Source: Scatophagus argus (lineage: Eukaryota > Chordata > Actinopteri > Scatophagidae). Taken from it: a stretch of 64,000 nucleotides of DNA. The notes under the pieces were generated by a model. The model had not been told where the DNA came from, made no database searches, and was given only the letters and a program-made list of their open reading frames with translations. This document shows positions 47,072-57,391 of this stretch, piece after piece. The stretch is taken from assembly GCF_020382885.2 (NCBI RefSeq), contig NC_058506.1:22918318-22982317 (forward strand), written 5' to 3'. How positions within the stretch are numbered: the first letter of the stretch is position 1; each line of letters opens with the position of its first letter. Made by a program: the position numbers and the translations under genes.

Positions 47072-48126
47072 TCACACCGCTGGTTCGCTGCTCACTGCAT
47101 CCCCTGCTGGGTCTTCATCTGCTCTCTCCAGTGGTGACGGGTGGTTGGGCCACAGTTCCTGAACCAACTGTTCACCTTGTGGGAAGTCATCAAACTTGTC
47201 AGCAGTTACAATTGAAGGATATTCTCTGCTGCAGAACTTCAGGTTTTCTCTCAGCTGGTCAGCACCAAAGTTCAGCACCTGAAACAGCAGAAGAACAGAA
47301 GAAGATTCTTTGATTCTTTGTTAGCAGCCAGGCTAAATGCTAACTAAGTCGAGAAGACACAAGCTTACAATAGAGTCAAGGCTTATAAATAATATTTCTG
47401 TTCATATCACGTTAATCTGTATCTGGCTTTTCCAGTTGCTAGGTAATCCAAAGATAGCAAACAGATGGAGCTGCTGTAACGCTGAACAGGGGGCCTTATG
47501 GGGACTGACTTGCTTTTGGAGCCATTTGAGGTACTGCCCTTTCTGGCATTTTGTCACATTCAGTTTCCTACACAGACTGAGGAGGAGGTGGGACAGTCTG
47601 CACACAGTCAGCAGGAGGAGCACTGAGTCTACCTGTTCGCCCACATGCAGGGCGACGCTCACGTTGTCCCAAACATAAAACTCACGGCGAGACGAAACCT
47701 CCTCCGCTCTCATCTGCTTCTCATCAGGCCTCAGGACCAAAGCATATCTGACAACATGAGAGAGACAAACAAAACATTTCAGCACGCGATAAACGGCTTA
47801 AACGTCACAGCGCCTCTTCTTACAGGAAGTGACATCATCACGTCTATTACTGCCGCACAGAGATGTTTTAAACGTCTCAAAGACTCAACGTGTCATCACG
47901 TTTCGTTGTTCTGTCCTTACCTGTGTGTCTCACACATGGCCTCAGGCCGCCAGATGAAGCAGCCATCTTTGAAAGCGCAGACAGAGTTTGGGTCATCAGT
48001 CAGCAGAGGAAGGTGTGACCACAGCTCCTGGTTGGTTGGGCTGTGGACCAGCACAGCGTACATCACTTCCTGTTTGTACAGGACGGTCTTTAACACCCGC
48101 AGGACAGGCTGATTGTTGGAGCAAAA
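47072..48126 (-). pseudogene. Inverted partial copy of the unknown gene, lacking exon 1
   Basis: Three exons on the minus strand, 48126-47921, 47747-47633 and 47278-47072, match exons 2-4 of the gene at 42351, with the same phases and splice sites. Exons 2 and 3 encode the same protein sequence as the partner. Exon 4 is clearly diverged (GADQLRENLKFCSREYPS against GADRLRENLTFCSRAKPI) and ends ten codons later, in SSEPAV. No counterpart of exon 1, which holds nearly half the protein, is found: the matching sequence stops in intron 1 at 48693, where a SINE fragment begins. All three frames are open, so it could still be expressed from another first exon; a truncated copy is more likely. Confidence 0.6.
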
Positions 48127-48693
48127 CTGGAGACAATACAAGAGGTTTTAATGGAAGAAAGACAGAAACAGGACGCTTTATTCACTTTCACTTTCACTTT
48201 CACTTTCACTTCAGCTCAGCGTCAGAGTCTGCGTTTTGCCCATATTGTGCTGTTTGCCTCCCTGCTCCAGTGTGGGCAGGACTTGGGCTCAGCCAGGCAG
48301 GTGAACATACCTGACAACTCAGAGCATCTTGTTACTTCTCTCTCTGCTTTGCAGCATGAATCAGGACGGAGTTAAGGCTCCTTCTCAGTCTCACATATGA
48401 TGATTTTTCAGAATAAGGTTTTAATGTTACCTGACCACATTTCAGCAGCCCAACAATCAGTCAGAATAATGTCATGCGTTGATATGAATTCTTCCCATCT
48501 TCCTACCTTTAATTAAATTCTAAATATACTGTTTGGTCTGTGTGTAAGAGGCTGATGAGTGGGATAACCTCAGACTGGATGAGGGAGTTTGTGCAGGCAG
48601 GCAGGCAGGTATGTCAGCATTGCTCAAACGTTTGTTTGATCACATGGGGCGTGCGGCCGCAGACAAAGTCGTTCGTATGGCTGTGATTAGTAT
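47568..48693 (-). repeat. Right arm of inverted duplication
   Basis: Reverse complement of 43588-44723, covering introns as well as exons 2 and 3. Outside this arm the two copies differ strongly in intron 3 and exon 4. Confidence 0.9.
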
Positions 48694-48695
48694 TA

Positions 48696-48760
48696 GGGTT
48701 AAATGCAGAGAACAAATTTCGTTGGAGTGAGTTCCCTCCAATGACAAAATATGTCACTTT
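48696..48760 (+). mobile_element. SINE 3' end fragment
   Basis: GGGTTAAATGCAGAGAACAA to AATATGTCACTTT matches the last 65 or so bases of the SINE at 29567-29818. It starts within three bases of the end of the inverted arm. Confidence 0.8.
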
Positions 48761-48768
48761 CATCTTTC

Positions 48769-49119
48769 ATCTTTCATCCACCACACAGTAGACAGACAGC
48801 AGAGCACCTTCTCCCACAGGCTGCTACAGGAAGTCTCTCCTGCCACACGCCATCACACTGTACAATAACAGCTAAAACTCTGGTCATAACTTTACAGTCT
48901 ACTGGCACCTTACACTCTACCTCTACTTTATTTTGCACTACATTACACTGTTTACTGTTGTATATATACTTTTTATATATTGCCTTGTATATATATTTAT
49001 ATATGCCACTTTTTATTTTGCTATTTTTAACTTTTGTTTAGCTTGTTGTGTGTATTGCTGCTGCTGCACTGCAATTCCCCAGCCTGGGATCAATAAAGTA
49101 TATCTATCTATCTATCTAT
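48769..49119 (+). mobile_element. LINE 3' end with (CTAT)n tail
   Basis: AGCACCTTCTCCCACAGGCT and GCTACAGGAAGTCTCTCCTG match the complement of the LINE end at about 35430-35500. It ends TGGGATCAATAAAGTATATC followed by CTAT repeats. Plus strand, strongly 5' truncated. Confidence 0.8.
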
Positions 49120-49620
49120 TACTTTGCCTTGTTGTGTGATGTGGCAAAGAAAGCTGCTGAGTGAGCAATTTGGCAGCGTTAGACCACGTAGCTCAGTGAC
49201 ATTTTTCATACAAAGAGCTGTAAGAAGACTTTTTATGTTAGTAACGTGAAAGGTTGTGCTCCTGCAATATTCAGCTATTATAGTAGCAAAAAATGGAACT
49301 AGTCAAGTAAAGTGTAAATACCTCAAAGTTGTAGGCTACGGCACAGGTAAATGAAGTGTGTTATGATTAAGTAATTAAGTATATTATAATTATTATCATT
49401 ATTGTTGTTGTTGTTGTTGTTATGTCGTCCCGTAGAACTTATGTCTGTTTTGTTAATGGCTCATAATATAATAATATAAAGACAGTGTTGTATTTTTTGT
49501 ATTTTTCTCGGGATTTTGTTCTGGTATTTATAGATTTTGTTCAAACTTTGTCAGAAAATAATCGAACTCAGCAATCGATACGGTGAAATAAAGACGCGAC
49601 AGACCCTTATTGTGAAGGTG
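49120..49620. other. AT-rich spacer before pgap2
   Basis: No feature recognised apart from a short TTG run at about 49403-49421. Confidence 0.4.
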
Positions 49621-49627
49621 GCTATGG

Positions 49628-49978
49628 CCGGAAGTCGTTGTCCTCCGTGTAGTTATTCCGGTACCGGTGAGGGAGCAAAGTGAGTCGCCTTGTGTGGTCA
49701 ATAATCATTAAATAAATACAGCAAAAGCGCAATATAATGTCTGTCAGCGACATTCAAGTGTTCGCAGAGAAATCACACATCTGGCTAAAAAAACAGATTT
49801 AAAGCCACATTTCGCGCCGTTCCTAGTTAACGTTAGCTAACTATGTTAAGTTACCTGGACTGCCAGAGAAGCTAATCCGAGCTAACGGGATTAGCTGTGT
49901 GGGCTCTGACCAAAGCCGGCGGTGGTAAAATGTCCGTGAAGCGGAGCACCTAGTGGACCAATCTGAAGAGCCGTGAAG
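49628..49978 (+). promoter_or_regulatory. pgap2: pgap2 promoter and 5' non-coding exon
   Basis: CCGGAAGT (49628-49635) is a perfect Ets/GABP site of TATA-less housekeeping promoters. A 5' UTR exon ends at 49978 before GTAAGTG. It contains a seven-codon upstream frame starting at 49930 (MSVKRST). The transcription start is inferred to be near 49640-49700. Confidence 0.55.
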
Positions 49979-50772
49979 GTAAGTGTTTTACGGTGTAATG
50001 TTTCAGGCTGCCTGTTAGCCGACACCTGTGTGGAGACAGAAGACAGGGACAGGGAGCTAAGCTAACGTCGTTTGACTGGTCAGGTCTGCAGAAAGTCTTC
50101 TCGCGGTGACCTGTCAAAACTTCACTGACGATTCTTTGAATTTTAGTTCACTCGCATTGAAGCAGAGATCGGAGTTGCCTTATTGGAAACGCTTGTGGTT
50201 TTTGAACTGATCTACAGCTCGGCTTGGTACAATCTAAGCAGCAGTAGCAAGTTTTTTTACATTTATGACTGAACTTCAGTTGATGTGTATGAATGGATTA
50301 GTCAGCGACTTGATTGGATAACAGCATCTGTTAACATGGTGCAGTATCCATACAGCTTGACAACACGCACTTTAAAAGCTGCTGAACCCCACCACACATG
50401 CTGGCCGCCATTAGCTTAGCATTAGATATTTTGGTGTCAGACAACAAAAGACGACAGACGAAATGCTCAGCCAGCTTTGTGCTCATCAGCTCGTCAGTGT
50501 TCTGTGAAAAGTCCTGGTTTGTGTCAGCTCTTGATCACAGTTCTTCAGACAAAAGTAGCCTCCTTCATGTTGTGTTGGACTGGTGTGTTTACCTGCGGGT
50601 TATTTACATGATACTCAGTTATCAGTTGGCCTGTAAAACATCAGGAAACAGAGATGTGACTGTACTGATTAATGATGGAGATGAATGTGTCGCTGACGCC
50701 GCTCAAAGTGTTTTATTCAGATGCTGTCAGACGTGTTTCAGCGATCCAGCATGTGATCTCGTTTAGTCCAGG

Positions 50773-53245
50773 ATGCTCCAGGGGCCGTACGGCAGCCTGG
50801 ACCGGGACCGGCCCCTCATCCGGCTCCCTTTCACCAGCTTCGCTGTGGGGACGGTCCTGCTGCCTCTGACGGGCCTCATTGCCTGCCTCTTCATCTCGCT
50901 CGTGTACCACTTTGAGGACGCGACGTACACACACTGTCATGTAAGTCGTCACGTGGCGTAAAACTTCAACAGCTGCTCCGCCTCCTGTGTGGGAAGCTTA
51001 AACGAGCGCTTGTGTGTGTTTTTCTTTTTTTTGTTCAACCAGGTGTCAAACTACCTGCCATCCATCAGTGCTGCCATCAGCCGCGTGCCGGAGCGCTACA
51101 TCTGGCGCTGCTGCATCGGCCTGCACTCGGCGCCGCGCTACCTGGTGTCCGCCGCCTACTTCACCTTCTACCGCAGTCGCTTCGCCAAGAGGCTGCCGGA
51201 GCTGCTGCTGAGCGGGCTGGCCCTCCTCTGCAGCCTCGCCGAAAACACGGGCCTGCTGCTGCTCACATACGTGTCGTCCACCGAAACATACAGTGAGTGT
51301 CAGGGCCCAACAGAGGCCAGCCGACCCGGTCAGGATCCGGTCAGGATCTAAAGCCTCGCAGACGAGGGACTCGGGGGTCTCAGCTACGTCTGATATCTTC
51401 AACATAACTTGAACATGATGTCAAATACAAACTGACAAAAGCTTCTCATACGACTTCACGTTCCCTCCGGCAGAGAACACATGAATCTGTTGTAAATTTC
51501 CAAATCCATGTTAATCAGCTGTTTGTCTCTGCAGATGTTCATAAAAATGGCTTCATTGTGTTCATAGCGAGCTCGCTGCTGCACATGCTCATTACATGCA
51601 GGCTGTGGCAGGTGATCAGGAGACACTATGTGAACCCAGAGGTAAATTGTCTGCCTGTCTTTCTGTCTCTCTGTCTGTCTGTCTGACTTTCTGTCTGTCT
51701 CTCTGTCTGTCTGTTTGTCTTTCTGTCTGTTTTTTTGTCTGCCTGTCTTTCTGTCCATCTCTCTGCCTGTCTGTCTCTGCCTGTCGGTCTGTCTTTCTGT
51801 CTGTCTCTCTGTCTGTCTGCCTGTCTTTCTGTCTGTCTGTTTTTTTGTCTGTCTGTCTGCCTGTCTCTCTGTCCATCTCTCTGTCTGTCTGTCTCTCTTT
51901 TGAATAATGAAGGAGTGCTTGAGGACATTGTAGGAAGTTTCAGCTGTGCTTATATAAGCCCTGTGGTCCATGAGGAGGATTTCAGGTTCTCTCAGTTGAG
52001 GTTTTCCTGGTCCTTGTTGTGGTTGAAGGACACCTTGAGGAGGATCACGTGGCTCGTGATGATGTTTTGGGGGTCTGTTGACATGATTGTGGACCAAGAA
52101 GAGAGTCAGTGGTTGCTGGTTTTCTCAGTGAGTCCTAATGGTCATCAGTAGGATGTAGGAACCACTGAGAAGGTTCTGTTGGACTTTGAGGTGGCTCTAG
52201 GTGTGCTGGAGGTTTTTAGGGGTTTGAGGACATTTTGAGGAGCTTTTGAGTGACTCGAGGAATGTTTCAGAAGGTTCTAACAGTCCTCGAGGAGGTTGAA
52301 TTGATATTTTATCAGGTGCTTGTGGTAATTGAAGAGGTTTGAGGAAGATCGTGAGGTCGTGAGGATGTTTTATTGTTTTAAATCCTCAGTCAACAGGATG
52401 TGTTGTGGCAAACTGCACGTCGGGCAGGAAGTGGATGAATAAGTTTAGCTTCTGTCTGAACTTTATTTTGGTGCTTCCCTCTTTCAGTGTCAGCAGAGCA
52501 AATGTGTTGCTGAGTGGCGGCAGCAGGTTTAACCACAGCTCGTCATGTGACTGCTGAGCTTCCAGGCAGCCTTCACTTTATCCAGAGCACAAGCTGTTGA
52601 AACTGAAAACAAACTGAATGTGAACACCCATTTCAGACAAATCCCACTTTAGAAGAGAATTGTGACTTATTTTCTCCCACACATCCTGGAATTATTTAAC
52701 CTTTTTAAAGAAAACCACCAACCGTTCATGCTGCTTTTCTGTTTGATGTGAATGTTTTCAGCCGTCAGTTGGACAAAACAAGACCTCAGGGTGACTCGAG
52801 ACTATTAAGTTTTACGGACCAAATGATGACTCGATTGAGAGAAATCGTTAGCAGCAGGTTGTTTCTCTGCTTTTCTCTTCTCTCTGTTAGTTTCTGACAC
52901 ATTTAAATTCTGTGTGTGTACGTCTCAGGAAGTGACATCATACCGCTGGAAGGTGCGTCTCTTCCTGTTTAACATCATCTGTTGTCTTGTGGCTGCTTAC
53001 TTCTTCAGACGCCACAACAAGTTCTGTGAGGAGGGAGGTGAGTGTTTCAGTCCTGCTGTGTTCTTCACACCTGGGGTCTCCTCAGTACTCACTTCCTGTC
53101 TCTCCGCCCTCCAGTCTACACCCTGTTCGCCCTCTTTGAATACCTGGTGGTGTTCTCCAACATGGCCTTCCACATGACAGCCTTCTGGGACTTTGGGAGC
53201 AAAGAGGTGATTGTGGCCACGCCCCCTGAGGACAAGCGATACTGA
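50773..53245 (+). CDS. pgap2: Post-GPI attachment to proteins factor 2
   Basis: Golgi/ER multi-pass membrane protein needed for fatty-acid remodelling of GPI anchors after their attachment to proteins. Exons 50773-50940, 51043-51292, 51535-51641, 52929-53037 and 53115-53245 fit in phase and give 254 aa, the length of human PGAP2. Recognisable stretches: [20 protein letters not shown] with the first membrane segment (about 22-45), [81 protein letters not shown] and [17 protein letters not shown]. The acceptor is directly followed by G and the ATG, so the start is at the very beginning of exon 2. AATAAA is at 53414. Next to rhog, as in human 11p15.4. Confidence 0.96.
51648..51900. repeat. Imperfect (CTGT)n minisatellite in a pgap2 intron
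   Basis: About 250 bases of CTGTCTGT/CTTT/CTCT variants starting a few bases after the exon 3 donor. It gives long Cys/Leu/Ser or Asp/Arg/Gln-rich false frames. Confidence 0.9.
51901..52928. other. Rest of pgap2 intron 3
   Basis: A region of loosely repeated GAGGA/TTGAGGA phrases runs from 51960 to 52380. No exon or named repeat recognised. Confidence 0.4.
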
Positions 53246-56200
53246 GCAGCACCTCACCTGTTGAATTCCACCGATGAGAGGCCATGAAACTGGTTTGAAC
53301 TTGACAAATGTGAACACATGAAGGTGTCGTGGACTGATGAGGTGTGAGTTTCGTACGGTTCAGAACAGAACAGAACTGATCAACTGAATGTCAGTTTGTC
53401 TACAACAAATTAAAATAAAGAAAGTAACATTTGAAAAGCAGCCGTTTTCATGTTTCTCTCGAGGCGATGACACGTGAAAGTCATCTCAGAGCTTCATTAA
53501 AGGGACGGTTCGCCCGAGATCAAAAGTCTTCTTTAGTGAGACACATGCTAACTAAGCTAACTGACCTGAAGAGGTGAAGGACGGCGTTAACGTTTACATC
53601 CTGCCCTGTGACGAGCCTCGCAAGCCTCCTGGATTCATTACTTCATTACATTCAACAGAAGACAGGCATCTGTCAGCTGATGTCTCCTGAACGGTGTCTG
53701 ATTTTGGGGTGAATGTCCCTTTAAACTGTGCGTCAGCCTGTTGGTCTCCAGACGTCCTGACAGGACGACTCATTTCTGGCTGCCATCTTCAGATTCACAG
53801 ACGTCTTCTTCTGGTTTATGAAAAGGTTTGTTTTCCCTGTGGAGTTGTGGAGCAGGACGCCACCGCTGGACCTTTACAGTGAATCAGAGCCGCGTCCACA
53901 CAGGACAGAGAGACAGAGACTCAGAAAAGACAGGAACAGGAAGTGGCCCCGGCCTCTGAGGAGACACTGCAGGAAGAGACGACATCCTGAAACCACCAAA
54001 GCTTCAGTCCAGAGAAAGTTTCCCACGAACTCCTCCTGTCTTCTCCACTGAGTTAACGTCTGAATGGACTTTAATTATTGGACTGAATTCAGATAAAATA
54101 AAATTTCAAAGAAACTGCTTCCATCAATCAGCTGGTTAGAAGGTTGATCTGCTTCTTCTTGTTTGATGGCTGATTAATTGACATTTTTTAAACATAAATT
54201 GTGTGCAGCTTCAGTTCTGTGTGTGTTTGTTGTCCAGGAGGACGACAGCGATAAGAGCGAAACGTCAGCTGTGTTTGTGTTTGATGACTTTGTTACCTGA
54301 CACCACAACAGTCCCTTCATCGTTTGGGGAAGTTGTTAGTCCGCAGGTCATTTATTAACTTTGCTTCCACCAACTTCATTTTCCCGCACAACAAAACAGC
54401 ACAGAGACGCCACACGTCCTGAAATGCGGTTCATGTTCCATAGTCCGGCGGCTGAAGGTGTTTACATACACGGATGATAGTGTATTAGTACTCCTCCATA
54501 GTACTTTGTGTACATTGCTAATTAGCTGAGGTTACCGTGCCAACACATTAAGCAAAGATAATGAACGGTAACCCAGCTAAGTATACTGACAATCCTACTG
54601 TTAGCATGTTAGCATGGTGACATTAGCGTGTAGTTCAAACATAAGAAACAAAACGCATACAGCATGTTTTAAGTGTCTCATTTAAATAAAAACAGTAAAT
54701 GAAAAAATCAAAACCAATCACATTTTTTAAACATAAAACTGAATGAACTTCAGTGACGTGACAGACTTGAGCTGACTGGACTTCAGTTTAGCAGCTCTGC
54801 TAACAGACTTGGCTGCGTGTTGTTAGCCATGCTAGCAGCCCAAACACAAAACGTTTCTTTCCTGATCAAACATTTGTACAGCAGGTTTGTGGGTTTGCTA
54901 GGCTACTTTAAGAATCTCACTGTTTTATTCCTTTTGTTTCTTTGCGAAATCCGAGACAGACTTTCAGATCCTGTTTCAGGGCCTGCCGAGGCAGTTACAA
55001 GTAAATCAGGATGTTTCTTAATCATACGTTTGGTTCCAGTGGCACAGCGTTTCTCTGCCTGATGCTGTTCTGTCTCCATGTCATCGTTCAGAATCTTTTG
55101 GTGAATCGCCTCGCTAACTAACTGATCGTCTTGTTGAGTTTGACGTCAGCCTTTTCATCTTTTAAAGTTTGTCAACGTTTATTTCTGTGCAGTTGAACGA
55201 TCAGTGAGAGACACGAAAGCCGTCACACCGAGCCCTGACAGTGAACACATCATGTAAAAGTTCCCAGTCTGCACTTTAATTCTCAGTATCAATAACCATT
55301 TATTCAACTTCCTGTTTTCTATTTGCGACAGCTTATGACTCCACCAGAGCTGTTTCCTGTCCGACCCGCCCATTTTCACACTGATGCTAATTCATCTGAA
55401 AACACTTGAGCTCTTTCATCCGGACCTTGTGACAACCACACCAGCAAAGGTTTTCAACATGCCCCGACACTCCGCTCCTGTCAGAGGAACACCGTGACAC
55501 ACAGCTCCCACAATGCTTTGGGAATGTAAACAGGAAGCATACCGAGTGATTCCACTTGGTTAGCTGTTAGCAGCTCCTGTTAGCATCACTGTGACACTGA
55601 AGAAAACGTACGGAGGTTTGTTCTAGATGGACATCAGAGATAATGACATCCTCAGGAAGTGATGTCACACTGGATGATGTCAACATGTGTTTCATGTCTG
55701 TGTGGTGACGTTTCCCTCAGGCAGGACTCTGAGGAGGCGCAGTGACATGTGACTAACTGCAGCAGTTCGGTGCTCAGGATCTCGATTGGCCGCTGAGCGT
55801 GTTGTTCAGCGCTCGCATCAGTGGGACAAACTGCAACGACCGCCTTCCTGTTGTTTTTACCTGCAGCTGGACTTTGACTGCAGGAAGTCAGAGATGATTT
55901 TAACTTGTGTTCTGGTGTTTCAGGAAGGTTCAAATTTAATCCAGAAGGAAAAGATGGTTTTAACAAGAACTTTCCAGGAGCCCTTCAGAAGGTGAGGGGT
56001 CCCCGATCTGACACAAAACAGTCCCTGTCGTGATACCTGGAAAGCTCCTGCACCACCCGACAGCACCAACCCCTGCAGAGCTGCACTCAGTTAAAACTAC
56101 AGACGACGTCTCCCTTTCATTTTATTTTAATCGTTATTATTAGCTTGAGAAATGCTCTAAGACACTGGTTCATCATTTCAGTTTTATAGACCCCCACCCC

Positions 56201-56386
56201 ACCACCACCAACCCAAAATCCCAGCCCTAAACTCATAACTACCTTTTCTACTTCTTCAAAGACAAAAGAAAAAATTCTATCCAGACATAAGAACACGTAA
56301 CCAAACAGTCTCTCAGGCAGTCGAGCCTCAGAATCAACCCGGTCGGGACCCGTCGGTGCTCCCGGTGAGGCGTTCGAGGCTCGGCC
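53246..56386. other. Spacer between pgap2 and rhog
   Basis: Contains the pgap2 3' UTR (to about 53430), the MITE at 53497 and otherwise no supported coding exon. The last part (56100-56386) would be the 3' UTR of rhog on the minus strand. Confidence 0.45.
53497..53725. mobile_element. MITE with TTAAAGGGAC inverted ends
   Basis: The left end TTAAAGGGACGGTTCGCCCG and the right end GGGGTGAATGTCCCTTTAA form an imperfect inverted pair about 229 bases apart. TTAA at both tips could point to a TTAA-targeting family, but this is not proven. No coding sequence. Confidence 0.6.
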
Positions 56387-57368
56387 CTACAGCAGGACGC
56401 AGGGCCTCTTGCTGACAGTGGGCTGCGGGTTCAGGAAGGCCCTCACGGCCTCTGTGAACACGTCCTTGATGCCGTCCTGGTTCAGGGCCGAGCACTCCAG
56501 GTAGCGGATGGCGTGGATCTGGCGGGCGAGTGCGGTGCCCTGCTGGTGGGTGACAGGCGTCTGGTTCTGCTCTTTCAGCTTCCTCTGAGTGTCGGCGTCG
56601 TTCCGGAGGTCGCTCTTTGTGCCGACCAAGAGGATGGGAACGCCAGGACAGTGGTGTGACACCTGGAGACAAAGATCAGTAAATACAACTGGAAACTGCT
56701 TCTTCTTCTGAGACAAACCTTCTGCCTGCGGCAAAGCTACAGGAAGCTAACGCAGGTGACACATACACCTTCCTCACTCCTCCTCCTCTCCTCGCACTTG
56801 GCAGGTGTTAGTGTTCAAAGCCAGCTGCTAAGTAAATGAAATGTGATTTTCTTTGTAAAGATTTTCCCCTGCGGTTGTTGCCGGGCGGATTTGACCTCTG
56901 ACCTCTGGATGCCACTTGTGCTTGACGTTCTCATAGGACGCGGGACTCGAGATGGAGAAGCAGATGATGAAGACGTTGGTCTGCGGGTAGGACAGCGTCC
57001 TCAGTCGATCATACTCCTCTTGACCCGCTGTGTCCCACAGGTTGAGACTGATGATCCTGTTGTCCACCGTCACCTGAACACACCACACACACACACAGTC
57101 AAACAAAGAAACTTGCAGCTAAAGCAAAAATTCTTTATGAATATTAACAGATGAACTAACGATGAAAAATGTTTCACGCACACTGACACACGCACACACT
57201 CACATATGTGCGCACACACACACACACACACACACACACCTGGCTGCTGTAGTTGTCGAACACAGTGGGGATGTACTCTTTGGGAAAAGCTCCGGTGGTG
57301 TAGGAGATGAGCAGGCAGGTCTTCCCCACAGCACCGTCACCCACCACAACACACTTTATGCTCTGCAT
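56387..57368 (-). CDS. rhog: Rho-family GTPase RhoG
   Basis: Small GTPase that acts through ELMO/DOCK to activate Rac and shape the actin cytoskeleton. Three coding exons on the minus strand: 57368-57240, 57073-56903 and 56662-56387, in phase; 191 aa, the normal length. Motifs: GDGAVGKT (10-17), switch [10 protein letters not shown] (32-40), [20 protein letters not shown] (57-76), the [12 protein letters not shown] stretch, GTKSDL for guanine recognition, ECSAL (156-160) and the C-terminal CVLL box for geranylgeranylation. HKWHPEV and the ALNQDG stretch favour RhoG over Rac. RhoG differences: CYTT reads SYTT. Donor 1 is directly followed by a TG microsatellite. The acceptor at 57392 places 23 bases of 5' UTR in this exon, so a non-coding first exon lies upstream. 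Fish have several rhog copies; which one is not settled. Confidence 0.96.
57208..57240. repeat. (CA)n microsatellite overlapping a rhog splice donor
   Basis: CA units reach 57239; read on the minus strand, the exon ends CAG and the intron begins GTGTGTGTG, so the donor GT is the first repeat unit. Confidence 0.85.
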
Positions 57369-57391
57369 GATGACCTTTGACCTTCAGCAAC

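Noticed and set aside
50398-50766. 122-codon frame just before the pgap2 start
   Set aside because: It is intronic, ends before the acceptor of the first coding exon, and is not part of the PGAP2 family sequence.
51596-52151. Cys/Leu/Ser-rich and Asp/Arg/Gln-rich open frames
   Set aside because: They are translations of the CTGT minisatellite in a pgap2 intron.
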